From the NCBI RefSeq assembly GCF_042651965.1, contig NZ_JBHSDY010000010.1, positions 248,001-312,000 of the forward strand: DNA of 64,000 nt, given 5' to 3'. The position numbers and the translations under genes are program-made. This document shows positions 25,609 through 33,511 of the stretch, piece after piece. The notes below the pieces were generated by a model. That model searched no databases. It saw only the letters and a list, made by a program, of their open reading frames with translations, and had not been told where the DNA came from. Position 1 is the stretch's first letter. Each line of letters opens with the position of its first letter. Origin of the DNA: Castellaniella hirudinis (lineage in GTDB: Bacteria; Pseudomonadota; Gammaproteobacteria; Burkholderiales; Burkholderiaceae_B).

Positions 25609-26538
25609 ATGGCAGACACGCATTACCCCCGCGATCTGATCGGCTACGGCCGCACCCCCCCGCACGCCAACTGGCCGGGGCGGGCCCGCGTGGCGGTGCA
25701 GTTCGTCCTCAACTACGAGGAAGGCGGGGAAAACTGCGTCCTGCACGGCGATCCGGGCTCTGAGCAGTTCCTGTCCGAGATCATTGGCGCGGCGGCCTAT
25801 CCCGAGCGCCACCTGTCGATGGAGTCCATCTACGAATACGGTTCGCGCGCCGGCGTCTGGCGCCTGCTGCGTGAATTCGAGCGCCGCAGCCTGCCGCTGA
25901 CGGTGTTCGGCGTGGGCATGGCGCTGGAGCGCAACCCCGACGTCGCGCGCGCCTTCGTCGAGCTGGGCCATGAAGTCGCCTGCCACGGCTATCGCTGGAT
26001 CCACTACCAGAACGTGCCCGAGGACATCGAGCGCGAGCACTTCCAGCGCTGCGTGGAAATCGTCACGAAGCTGCTGGGCCGCCACCCCGACGGCTGGTAT
26101 ACCGGGCGTGACAGCCCCAACACCCAGCGCATCGTCGCCGAGGAAGGCAAGTTCCTGTACAACGCCGACTACTACGGCGACGACCTGCCGTTCTGGACCG
26201 ATGTGGACCTGGGCAACGGCAAGACTCATCCCCAGCTCATGGTGCCCTATACCCTGGACACGAACGACATGCGCTTCGCCTCGCCTCAGGGGTTCAACAC
26301 CGCCGATCATTTCTTCACCTATCTGCGTGATGCGTTCGACGTGCTCTACGCCGAAGGCGAGACTGCGCCGAAGATGCTGTCGGTCGGTCTGCACTGCCGC
26401 CTGATCGGCCGCCCGGGCCGTTTCGCCGGTCTGCAGCGCTTCCTGGACCACATCCAGAAGCACGACCGCGTCTGGGTCGCCACCCGCGCCGACATCGCCC
26501 GTCATTGGGTGCAGGAACATCCCTACAAGCCCGCTTGA
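25609..26538 (+). CDS. puuE: allantoinase PuuE (polysaccharide-deacetylase type)
   Basis: A 309-residue cofactor-independent allantoinase that opens allantoin to allantoate. The NodB-like fold is recognisable from VAVQFVLNYEEGGENCVLHGD near the N-terminus, SMESIYEYGSRAGVWRLL, EVACHGYRWIHYQ and RDSPNT. It is unrelated to the dinuclear-metal allantoinase AllB. GGAGACTC precedes the ATG. It follows the GntR gene and precedes allantoicase by 25 bases, forming a regulator-led catabolic operon. Confidence 0.95.
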   Translation: MADTHYPRDLIGYGRTPPHANWPGRARVAVQFVLNYEEGGENCVLHGDPGSEQFLSEIIGAAAYPERHLSMESIYEYGSRAGVWRLLREFERRSLPLTVFGVGMALERNPDVARAFVELGHEVACHGYRWIHYQNVPEDIEREHFQRCVEIVTKLLGRHPDGWYTGRDSPNTQRIVAEEGKFLYNADYYGDDLPFWTDVDLGNGKTHPQLMVPYTLDTNDMRFASPQGFNTADHFFTYLRDAFDVLYAEGETAPKMLSVGLHCRLIGRPGRFAGLQRFLDHIQKHDRVWVATRADIARHWVQEHPYKPA

Positions 26539-26563
26539 TTCCCACTTTTTGGAGCTTATCCTC

Positions 26564-27604
26564 ATGGCCTCCCCCAATCTGCCCGTCGGCACCGTCATCG
26601 ACGCCCCCGCGGTTGATCTGCCCGTTTTCGCCACCCGCCACCCGAACCTCGCCAGCGAGAGCCTGGGCGCCCGGGTGCTGTCCTGCTCGGACGAATTCTT
26701 CGCCTCGGCGCAGCGCATGCTGCAGGATGCCGAACCGGTCTTCATCGTCGGCAAGTTCGACGATCACGGCAAGTGGATGGACGGCTGGGAAACCCGTCGC
26801 CGCCGCAACGGCGGTCACGACCACGCCATCGTCAAGCTGGGCCTGCCGGGCACGATCAAGGGCCTGGACATCAACACCAGCCACTTCACCGGCAATTTCC
26901 CGCCCGCCGCATCCGTCCAGGCGGCGTCCTGCGAAGGCGAACCCGACGCCAGGACTGAATGGGTCGAACTCGTCCCCGCCAAGTCGCTGCAGGGCAATTC
27001 CCACCACTTCGTCGAGATCGGCGACAGCCGCGTCTGGACTCACCTGCGCGTGAACATCTTCCCCGACGGCGGTGTGGCCCGCCTGCGTGTCTACGGCCAG
27101 CCGGCCTGCAACTGGGATCAGCGCGACCCGGACGCCCTGTACGAAGTGTCGGCCCTGGCCAGCGGCGGGCGCATCGTCGCCTACAGCGACGCCCACTTCG
27201 GCACGCCCACCACCGTCATCCAGGCGGGCCGTGGCGTCAACATGGGCGACGGCTGGGAAACCCGCCGCCGCCGTGAGCCGGGCAACGACTGGCTGATCCT
27301 GGAAATGGGCCATCCGGTCATCGTGGAAAAGATCGAGATCGACACGGCGCACTTCAAGGGCAACTATCCCGATCGCGTCTCGGTGCAGGGCGCGCTGGTG
27401 GCCGAATCCACCGACCAGTCGCTGGTGACCCAGGCCATGTTCTGGCCCGAACTGCTGGGCGAACAGAAGACCGAGATGGACAAGCAGCACTTCTACGAAG
27501 GCGACGTGATCCGGAAGGTCGGCCCGGTCTCGCACGTGCGGGTGAACATGTTCCCCGACGGCGGCATCAGCCGCGTGCGCATCTGGGGCCGTCTGGCGCG
27601 TTGA
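26564..27604 (+). CDS. alc: allantoicase
   Basis: A 346-residue enzyme built of two homologous halves, each with DGWETRRRR (near residues 72 and 230) and a later VN(I/M)FPDGG motif. It cleaves allantoate to ureidoglycolate and urea. The start is the ATG at 26564 with TTGGAG ten bases upstream; a TTG at 26549 lies within that ribosome-binding site and is rejected. The next gene begins 11 bases after the stop, so the four genes from gntR are one unit. Confidence 0.95.
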   Translation: MASPNLPVGTVIDAPAVDLPVFATRHPNLASESLGARVLSCSDEFFASAQRMLQDAEPVFIVGKFDDHGKWMDGWETRRRRNGGHDHAIVKLGLPGTIKGLDINTSHFTGNFPPAASVQAASCEGEPDARTEWVELVPAKSLQGNSHHFVEIGDSRVWTHLRVNIFPDGGVARLRVYGQPACNWDQRDPDALYEVSALASGGRIVAYSDAHFGTPTTVIQAGRGVNMGDGWETRRRREPGNDWLILEMGHPVIVEKIEIDTAHFKGNYPDRVSVQGALVAESTDQSLVTQAMFWPELLGEQKTEMDKQHFYEGDVIRKVGPVSHVRVNMFPDGGISRVRIWGRLAR

Positions 27605-27615
27605 TAGAGGAACCC

Positions 27616-28863
27616 ATGGCATCGACGATCCCTTGTTCCACGCTGCACGCCTGGGTGGACGCCCATTTCGACGAGCAGGTCGCGCTGTTGCAACGCCTGG
27701 TGGCCGTGCCCACCGACACGCCGCCGGGCGACAACGCCCCGCATGCCGAAACCGTGGCCGCCATTCTCGAAGGCTGGGGCTGGGAAGTCGAGCGCCATGC
27801 CGTGCCCGATGAAGAAATGCAGGCCTACGGCATGCGCAGCATCACCAACCTGATCGTGCGCCGCCGCTACAGCGCGGACGGCCCGGTGCTGGCGCTCAAC
27901 GCCCACGGCGACGTGGTGCCTCCGGGCGAAGGCTGGACCCATGATCCCTACGGCGGCGAGGTCGCGGACGGGCGTCTCTACGGCCGGGCTTCGGCCGTGT
28001 CCAAGAGCGATTTCACCACCTACCTGCACGCCGTGCGCGCCCTGGAGGCCGGCGGCGCGCCCTTGAAGGGCGCGGTGGAACTGCACTTCACCTATGACGA
28101 AGAATTCGGCGGACTCAAGGGGCCGGGCTGGCTGCTGGAGCGCGGCCTGAGCAAGCCGGACTACGCGATCTGCGCCAGTTTCAGCTACGCCGTGGTCACG
28201 GCGCATAACGGCTGCCTGCAGTTCGAGATCACCGTCAATGGCAAGGCCACGCACGGTTCCGCGCCCAAGACCGGGCATGACGCTCTGCGGGCCGCCAGCC
28301 GCATCCTGGACGAGATCTACCGCCAGGCCGACGCGCTCGACGGCATCCATTCCCGGATCGACGGCATCACCCATCCCACCATGATCGTGGGCCGCATCGA
28401 CGGCGGCACCAATACCAATGTGGTGCCGGGCAAGGTCGTGCTGAAGATGGACCGCCGCCTGATCCCCGAGGAAGACCCCGCAACGGTCGAGGCCGAAGTG
28501 CGCGCCTTCATCGCCGCCGCCGTGGCCGGCCTGCCGGGCATCACCGTCGAGGTGAGCCGCATCCTGCTGGCCCGCGCCTTGCGGCCGCTGCCGGGCCATG
28601 AAAAGCTGGTCGCCAGCCTGCAGGCGCATGCGCGCGCGGTGTTCGGCGAAGACATCCCGGCCGTGGGCACGCCCTTGTATGCGGATGCGCGGCTGTATGC
28701 CGAACACGGCGTGCCGACCGTCATGTACGGGGCCGGGCCGCGCACGGTCATGGAATCGCGCGCCAAGCAGTCCGACGAACACGTGGCGCTGGAGGATCTG
28801 CGCGGCGCCACCCGGGTGATGGCCTGCGTGCTGGCGGATTTTTTGGCGCCGGGCCGTCCCTAG
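27616..28863 (+). CDS. M20-family metallohydrolase lacking the bridging Asp
   Basis: A 415-residue ArgE/DapE/CPG2-like hydrolase. The first metal His is in NAHGDVV (His97), and the general-base/metal Glu pair is in YDEEFGG (Glu162-Glu163). Where the family has GRGxxDxK, with the Asp bridging two metals, this protein has GRASAVSK, so Val128 stands in its place. The lid-domain His (ATHGSAP) and a C-terminal His (SDEHVALEDL) remain. GAGGAA precedes the ATG. As the last gene after allantoicase it may act on ureidoglycolate or another ureide, but this is inference; it does not look like AllC. Confidence 0.78.
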   Translation: MASTIPCSTLHAWVDAHFDEQVALLQRLVAVPTDTPPGDNAPHAETVAAILEGWGWEVERHAVPDEEMQAYGMRSITNLIVRRRYSADGPVLALNAHGDVVPPGEGWTHDPYGGEVADGRLYGRASAVSKSDFTTYLHAVRALEAGGAPLKGAVELHFTYDEEFGGLKGPGWLLERGLSKPDYAICASFSYAVVTAHNGCLQFEITVNGKATHGSAPKTGHDALRAASRILDEIYRQADALDGIHSRIDGITHPTMIVGRIDGGTNTNVVPGKVVLKMDRRLIPEEDPATVEAEVRAFIAAAVAGLPGITVEVSRILLARALRPLPGHEKLVASLQAHARAVFGEDIPAVGTPLYADARLYAEHGVPTVMYGAGPRTVMESRAKQSDEHVALEDLRGATRVMACVLADFLAPGRP

Positions 28864-28871
28864 ACAAAAAC

Positions 28872-28998
28872 GGCCCCCTTGGGGGATGAGCCCGGACAGG
28901 GAGCAGTCCCAATGGACTGTTCCCTGCCTGGCGAATCCAAGCGGCTTGCAAGCCGCGCGGTGGATGCAAGCCCGCAGGGCGCAGCGTGGGGGTATTTT
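28872..28998 (+). repeat. structured intergenic element, copy A
   Basis: A 181-base gap between the M20 gene and slyX holds a nested set of inverted repeats. CCCCC (28874-28878) can pair with GGGGG (28988-28992), followed by TATTTTT. Inside are a 13-base hairpin with one G-U pair (28897-28909 with 28914-28926, loop CAAT) and a 16-base palindrome GCGGCTTGCAAGCCGC (28941-28956). The ending CGTGGGGG plus a T-rich run is shared with 35504-35557. It may serve as a terminator for the allantoin operon. Confidence 0.5.
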
Positions 28999-29044
28999 TC
29001 CGGCGCCGGCCGCCTGAGTGCGGGAATCCCGGTAGGATACGAGC

Positions 29045-29278
29045 ATGAACGAAACCGACCATGATTCCGACGCCGCACTGGAAAAACGTCTGGTCGATCT
29101 GGAGGTCAAGGCCGCGTACGCCGACGACCTGCTGGATCGCTTGAACCATACGATCTTCCGCCAGCAACAGCAGATCGAGTCCCTGGCGCGCGAACTGCTG
29201 GCCTTGCGCCAGCAGTTCGCGGCCAGCGGCACGCCCGGCCCCGGCGGCGGCACTGACGAACGACCGCCGCACTACTGA
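29045..29278 (+). CDS. slyX: SlyX family protein
   Basis: A 77-residue protein, almost entirely one predicted coiled coil: EKRLVDLEVKAAYADDLLDRLNH... then FRQQQQIESLARELLALRQQ. It has the SlyX C-terminal pattern with a proline/glycine-rich end, PPHY. The biochemical role of SlyX is unknown. It stands alone between a structured repeat and a convergent membrane-protein gene. Confidence 0.85.
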   Translation: MNETDHDSDAALEKRLVDLEVKAAYADDLLDRLNHTIFRQQQQIESLARELLALRQQFAASGTPGPGGGTDERPPHY

Positions 29279-29354
29279 CCGCGGCTTGCGACGATTGCAG
29301 GACTGCGCCGACCCTCGGGCCGGCGCATCGCATCCGCTCGGGACGTGCGGGCGA

Positions 29355-29603
29355 TCAGGCTTTTTTGGCGATCAGGCCGTAGATGAACAGCACGATCAGA
29401 GCCCCTACGATGGAGCCGATCCAGCCTGCGCCCTGGCCGGCCTGGTAGATGCCCAGCGCGGCCCCCAGGTAACCGGCCACGACCGAACCGACGATCCCCA
29501 GGAGTGTGGTCAGGATGAGGCCCAGCTTCTGCTCGCCGGGCATGAGCGCCCGTGCGATCAGGCCGACGATGAAACCGACGATGATCATGCCGATAATACC
29601 CAT
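29355..29603 (-). CDS. GlsB/YeaQ/YmgE-family small membrane protein
   Basis: An 82-residue protein with three hydrophobic segments (GIIGMIIVGFIVGLIARALM, ILTTLLGIVGSVVAGYLGA, IGSIVGALIVLFIYGLIAKK) and the characteristic PGEQKLG loop after the first. Family members are transglycosylase-associated or stress-induced inner-membrane proteins of unknown mechanism. AAAGGAGC lies upstream of the ATG. Confidence 0.9.
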   Translation of the reverse strand: MGIIGMIIVGFIVGLIARALMPGEQKLGLILTTLLGIVGSVVAGYLGAALGIYQAGQGAGWIGSIVGALIVLFIYGLIAKKA

Positions 29604-29791
29604 GTGCTGCTCCTTTTAGGGTTCAAGGGTTTGGGCACATCATAGGGCCGGGTCAGCGGCTCGTCCAGTATTAATACCTAGGGCCATCCATCATGCCTCA
29701 TGCTACATTCCGTGGCGAATAATACAGTCTTGGATTGTTAAAAATTGAATTGTTTTTGAAGCATTTGAGCCGCCGAGGGGAGAGACCGACG

Positions 29792-30214
29792 ATGCGTAGA
29801 TGGATGGCTGCTGTGTTTGTCCTCATGCTGGGCGGGTGTGCTCAGTATCAGTGGGTGAAGCCGGGGGCCACCCAACAGGAGCAGGATCGAGACAACTATG
29901 CGTGCCTGGGTGAGGCGACGAAGCTCTACCCCCCAAAGCAAGTTTCGAGGATCGCCAGAACCGCCTACACCACGCCTAAAAAGACCAGCTGCGAAACGGT
30001 CGGCAAGAAGCTCGAATGCATCACGACGGGGGGAGACTATGTGCCGGAACAGATTGAGTACGTCGATGGGAATGCAGGCGGCCGTAATCACATGGTCAAG
30101 CAGTGCATGGGCATGAAGGGCTGGAGCTGGGAGCTCGTTGAGCCGAAGAAATTCTATGAACCGAAGCAGCCGCCTGAAACGAAGCCGTCGTCTGAATCGA
30201 AGAAGCCGCGTTGA
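29792..30214 (+). CDS. small hypothetical lipoprotein
   Basis: A 140-residue lipoprotein; the ATG at 29792 follows GAGGGGAGAG. The lipobox LMLGGC gives Cys16. The body has four further cysteines (YACLG, TSCET, LECIT, KQCMG), likely two disulfides, and the tail is rich in Lys, Pro, Glu and Ser. Codon choice is visibly less GC-rich than in the neighbours, which hints at later acquisition. I do not recognise the family; it somewhat resembles small outer-membrane lipoproteins with a YACxxE-type start. Confidence 0.7.
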   Translation: MRRWMAAVFVLMLGGCAQYQWVKPGATQQEQDRDNYACLGEATKLYPPKQVSRIARTAYTTPKKTSCETVGKKLECITTGGDYVPEQIEYVDGNAGGRNHMVKQCMGMKGWSWELVEPKKFYEPKQPPETKPSSESKKPR

Positions 30215-30336
30215 ACAGCGTTGCGGCATTGAGCCGCGTTGATGAGATGCTGGAATCGCTGTTACCGTAGATGCTTTTGTCGCTGACCGTGCCGGGCGCC
30301 TGACGCCCTTCGGGTCAGCCTTCAGGAGCATGCAGC

Positions 30337-31206
30337 ATGAGTCAGTCGTCCGAATACCAGCCCCCCAGGGTGTGGACCTGGGATCAGCCCAGCGGCGGCA
30401 AGTTCGCCAACATCAATCGTCCCGTCTCGGGGCCGACGCATGAGCGCGAACTGCCGGTCGGGCGGCACCCTTTGCAGCTTTATTCCCAGGGCACGCCCAA
30501 TGGCGTCAAGGTCACCATCATGCTCGAAGAACTGCTGGCGCAGGGGCATGCGGGGGCGGAATACGATGCCTGGCTGATCCGCATCGGCCAGGGCGACCAG
30601 TTCGGCAGCGGCTTTGTCGGCGTCAATCCCAATTCCAAGATCCCCGCGATGGTGGACCGCAGCGGGCCGACGCCCATTCCGATCTTCGAGTCCGGGGCGA
30701 TCCTGATGCACCTGGCGGAAAAGTTCGGCGCTTTTCTGCCGACCGAGCCGGCGGCCCGGGCGATGTGCCTGTCCTGGCTGTTCTGGCAGGTCGGCAGCGG
30801 CCCTTTCCTGGGCGGCGGCTTCGGCCATTTCTACGCCTATGCGCCGGTGAAGATCGAATACGCCATCAACCGCTTCACCATGGAGGCCAAGCGCCAGCTG
30901 GACGTGCTCGACAAGCGCCTGGCCGAGCATGAGTTCGTGGCGGGGGACCGCTACACCATCGCCGACATGGCCATCTGGCCCTGGTATGGCGGGGTGCTGT
31001 TGAACCATGTCTATGATGCGGCGGAATTCCTGTCAGCCGGGGATTATCGCCACGTGCTGCGCTGGGCCGAAGCCATCGGCGAACGCCCGGCCGTGCAGCG
31101 CGGACGGATGGTGAACCGCACCTCCGGGGATCCGTCCCGGCAGCTCTGGGAGCGTCACGACGCGGCGGATTTCGAGACCCGGACCCAGGACAAGATTCAG
31201 GGCTGA
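30337..31206 (+). CDS. yghU: glutathione S-transferase-like disulfide reductase, YghU type
   Basis: A 289-residue nu-class GST-like protein. It keeps the YghU N-terminal extension (PPRVWTWDQPSGGKFANINRPVSG), then the thioredoxin-like domain (LQLYSQGTPNGVKVTIMLEEL, with N/T in place of a catalytic Cys; NPNSKIPAM; FESGAILMHLAEKF) and an all-helical C-terminal domain. E. coli YghU binds two glutathiones and has disulfide-bond reductase activity. AGGAGC precedes the ATG. The gene is alone; the convergent MFS gene ends 47 bases after it. Confidence 0.92.
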   Translation: MSQSSEYQPPRVWTWDQPSGGKFANINRPVSGPTHERELPVGRHPLQLYSQGTPNGVKVTIMLEELLAQGHAGAEYDAWLIRIGQGDQFGSGFVGVNPNSKIPAMVDRSGPTPIPIFESGAILMHLAEKFGAFLPTEPAARAMCLSWLFWQVGSGPFLGGGFGHFYAYAPVKIEYAINRFTMEAKRQLDVLDKRLAEHEFVAGDRYTIADMAIWPWYGGVLLNHVYDAAEFLSAGDYRHVLRWAEAIGERPAVQRGRMVNRTSGDPSRQLWERHDAADFETRTQDKIQG

Positions 31207-31253
31207 TCGCCCACGTCGCGCCTTGCAAGGCGCTCCGATTCGTCAGGCACCGA

Positions 31254-32459
31254 TCAGTCCGCAGGGACTGATCGGTGTCCGGACTCATCCAGCCGCAAGG
31301 ACACCCCCAGGATCGCCAGCCCGCCCAGCGCCAGGCCGGTGCCGACCCAGCCGGGCGAGGTCCAGCCGTAGCCGTGCGCGATGGCCAGGCCGCCCAGCAG
31401 CGGCCCCAGGGCATTGGCGAAATTGAAGGCGGAATGGTTCAAGGCCGCGGCCAGCCCCTGGGCATGCCGCGCCACGTCCATCAGCCGGGTCTGCAAAATG
31501 GTGCCCAGCGCGCCGCCAAACCCGATGAAGAACACATTGGCCGACAGCGTCCAGACGTTTCCGGCCGCCAGGGGGAACAGCGCGGTCATGGCCGCGCTCC
31601 ACAGCAGCAGGCCCGCCGCCGTCGGCATCGGGGCCCGGTCGGCCAGCCAGGGCACCAGGATGTTGCCCACGGTCAGGCCGACGCCGAAGACCGCCAGCAC
31701 CAGGGGGAGCGTGTCGGGCGATACCCCGGTCACCTCCAGCAGCACGTCCGCCAGATACGTGTAGACGGCGAACAGGCCGCCAAAGCCGATGGCGCCGACC
31801 GCCAGGGTCAGCCAGACCTGCGGCTGGCGCAGCGCGCCCAGTTCGCGCCAGGGGCTGGCCCCCGGTTCCGGCGGGCTGCGGGGCGCCAGCCAGGCCACCA
31901 GCCCCATGGTCAGCAGACCGGACAGGCTCACCAGTGCGAAACCCCAGCGCCAGCTCAGTGCGTGCCCCAGCCAGTTGGCAAAAGGCACGCCCAGAATGGT
32001 GGCCACCGTCAGCCCCAGGAACATGCGGCCCACCGCCTGATTGCGCTTGGCGTACGGCACCAGCGACACGGCCATCAGCGCGCCGATGCCGAAGTACGCA
32101 CCATGGGGCAGACCGCTCAGGAATCGCAGCACCAGCAGCCATTCGTAGCTGGAGGCGAAGGCGCACAGGCCGTTGAACAGGGTGAACATCCCCATCAGCG
32201 CCACCAGCAGGGTGCGTCGCGCCACGCGGGCCGCCAGCACGGTCAGCAGCGGGGCGCCCACCACCACGCCCAGGGCGTAGGCGCTGATGACGTGGCCTGC
32301 CGTGGGCGCGTCGATCCCCAAGTCCTGCGCGAAGTAGGGCAGCAGGCTCATGGTGGCGAATTCCGTGGTGCCGATGGCGAATGCGCCGATCGCCAGGGCG
32401 AAGATCACCAGGCCGGCGGACGCCTGCGGTCTGGCACGGGAAGTGGATGGTTGAGACAT
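31254..32459 (-). CDS. MFS transporter (DHA1 / AraJ-YdhP-like exporter)
   Basis: A 401-residue protein with twelve predicted membrane helices, starting AIGAFAIGTTEFATMSLLPYFAQDLGI, typical of sugar/drug exporters of the AraJ/YdhP/Cml group. The conserved loop between helices 2 and 3 reads ARVARRTLL. The start chosen is the ATG at 32459; the ATG at 32489 overlaps a probable -10 and is rejected. Two 13-base repeats lie just upstream. The substrate cannot be read from sequence. Confidence 0.85.
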   Translation of the reverse strand: MSQPSTSRARPQASAGLVIFALAIGAFAIGTTEFATMSLLPYFAQDLGIDAPTAGHVISAYALGVVVGAPLLTVLAARVARRTLLVALMGMFTLFNGLCAFASSYEWLLVLRFLSGLPHGAYFGIGALMAVSLVPYAKRNQAVGRMFLGLTVATILGVPFANWLGHALSWRWGFALVSLSGLLTMGLVAWLAPRSPPEPGASPWRELGALRQPQVWLTLAVGAIGFGGLFAVYTYLADVLLEVTGVSPDTLPLVLAVFGVGLTVGNILVPWLADRAPMPTAAGLLLWSAAMTALFPLAAGNVWTLSANVFFIGFGGALGTILQTRLMDVARHAQGLAAALNHSAFNFANALGPLLGGLAIAHGYGWTSPGWVGTGLALGGLAILGVSLRLDESGHRSVPAD

Positions 32460-32473
32460 GAAGGGTCCGGCGG

Positions 32474-32509
32474 AGGGGAAACCCTGCATTGTACTAAGGG
32501 GAAACCCTG
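32474..32509 (-). promoter_or_regulatory. paired 13-base repeats around the MFS promoter
   Basis: AGGGGAAACCCTG occurs at 32474-32486 and again at 32497-32509, 23 bases apart, each containing an AGGG/CCCT inverted repeat. Between them on the minus strand is TACAAT (32493-32488), a good -10. This is the layout of a two-site repressor operator flanking a promoter for the exporter gene. The regulator is not identified. Confidence 0.5.
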
Positions 32510-32574
32510 ATTTCGAGTGATCCGGGCCCGCTGTCCCCAAAGCGGCCTCGATGCGGGCCGGAGGACGGAGTGGG

Positions 32575-33366
32575 TCAGAGCAGCATGCCGCCCGATGCCT
32601 CGATCCGCTGGCCGTTGATCCAGGCGCTGCCGGGCGCCAGCAGCGCCGCGACGGCGCCGCCGATGTCGTCCGCCTCGCCGACGCGGCCCAGGGCCGTGCT
32701 GCCGGCGATGGCGGCGTGGACTTGCGGATCGTCGCGCACCACGCCGCCGCCGAAATCGGTGGCGATGGCGCCGGGCGCCAGGACGTTGACGCGGATGCCG
32801 CGCGGCCCCAGTTCCTTGGCGAGGTAGCGCGTCAGCACCTCGATCCCGCCCTTCATCATGGCGTAGGCCGCCTTGCCCGGGAGCGAGAACCGGGTCAGGC
32901 CGCTGGAGACGTTGAGGATGCGGGCGTCGTCCGCCAGCAGCGGCGCCAGCGCCTGGGTCAGGAAGAACACGCCTTTCAGGTGCACGTTCATCATCTGGTC
33001 GAACTGCGCTTCGGTGGTCTCCATGAAGGCGGCGTCGAGACCGGTTCCGGCATTGTTCACCAGCGCGTCCAGGCGGTCCCGGCCGAAGGTGTCGCGCAGC
33101 AGCGCCGGCAGCGCGGCGGCCAGGGCGGGGAAGGCCGCCGTCCGGGCCGTATCCAGCGGCAGGGCGTGCGCGGCGCGTCCCAGCGCCTGGATCTCCGCGA
33201 CGGTTTCCCGGGCCAGGTCCTCGCGGGACCGGTAGGTCAGGATGATGTCCCATCCCGTCCGCGCCAGGTGCAGGGCGGAGGCGCGCCCCAGGCCCCGGCT
33301 GCCGCCGGTGATGAAGGCGAGGGGGGGCGCCGCGGGCGCGGCGGAAGAGGGGGCGGACGTGGTCAT
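32575..33366 (-). CDS. short-chain dehydrogenase/reductase
   Basis: A 263-residue classical SDR. The nucleotide-binding motif is TGGSRGLG, the structural motif NNAG, the catalytic Ser lies in LNVSSG and the catalytic pair is YAMMK. The sequence SGGMLL at the C-terminus is typical. It probably reduces or oxidises a carbonyl/alcohol with NAD(P)H; the substrate is unknown. It is transcribed away from a LysR gene across a 130-base gap with an inverted repeat, which suggests LysR control. Confidence 0.88.
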   Translation of the reverse strand: MTTSAPSSAAPAAPPLAFITGGSRGLGRASALHLARTGWDIILTYRSREDLARETVAEIQALGRAAHALPLDTARTAAFPALAAALPALLRDTFGRDRLDALVNNAGTGLDAAFMETTEAQFDQMMNVHLKGVFFLTQALAPLLADDARILNVSSGLTRFSLPGKAAYAMMKGGIEVLTRYLAKELGPRGIRVNVLAPGAIATDFGGGVVRDDPQVHAAIAGSTALGRVGEADDIGGAVAALLAPGSAWINGQRIEASGGMLL

Positions 33367-33466
33367 GGCGGATCTCCTGTGGATGGGGTCGGTCGGGGCG
33401 GCCGGATCCGGCCGCCCCGGGGCCGTCCCGTGACGCGACGGGCTTGCGGGCCGGATGGAGACACTA

Positions 33467-33510
33467 TATTGTTTGAGTCAGAGCGGATAAATAGTCTTGA
33501 TTCAACAATA
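33467..33510. promoter_or_regulatory. inverted repeat between SDR and LysR genes
   Basis: TATTGTTTGA (33467-33476) and TTCAACAATA (33501-33510) form imperfect inverted arms 24 bases apart in an otherwise AT-richer gap between divergent genes. Arms containing TATTGTT/AACAATA are a plausible binding site for the adjacent LysR protein, though the spacing is wider than the usual T-N11-A site. Confidence 0.4.
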
Positions 33511-33511
33511 C

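Noticed and set aside
27616..28863. Calling the M20 gene allantoate amidohydrolase (AllC)
   Set aside because: Active-site segments match ArgE/DapE-type M20 proteins rather than AllC, and allantoicase already consumes allantoate in this operon.
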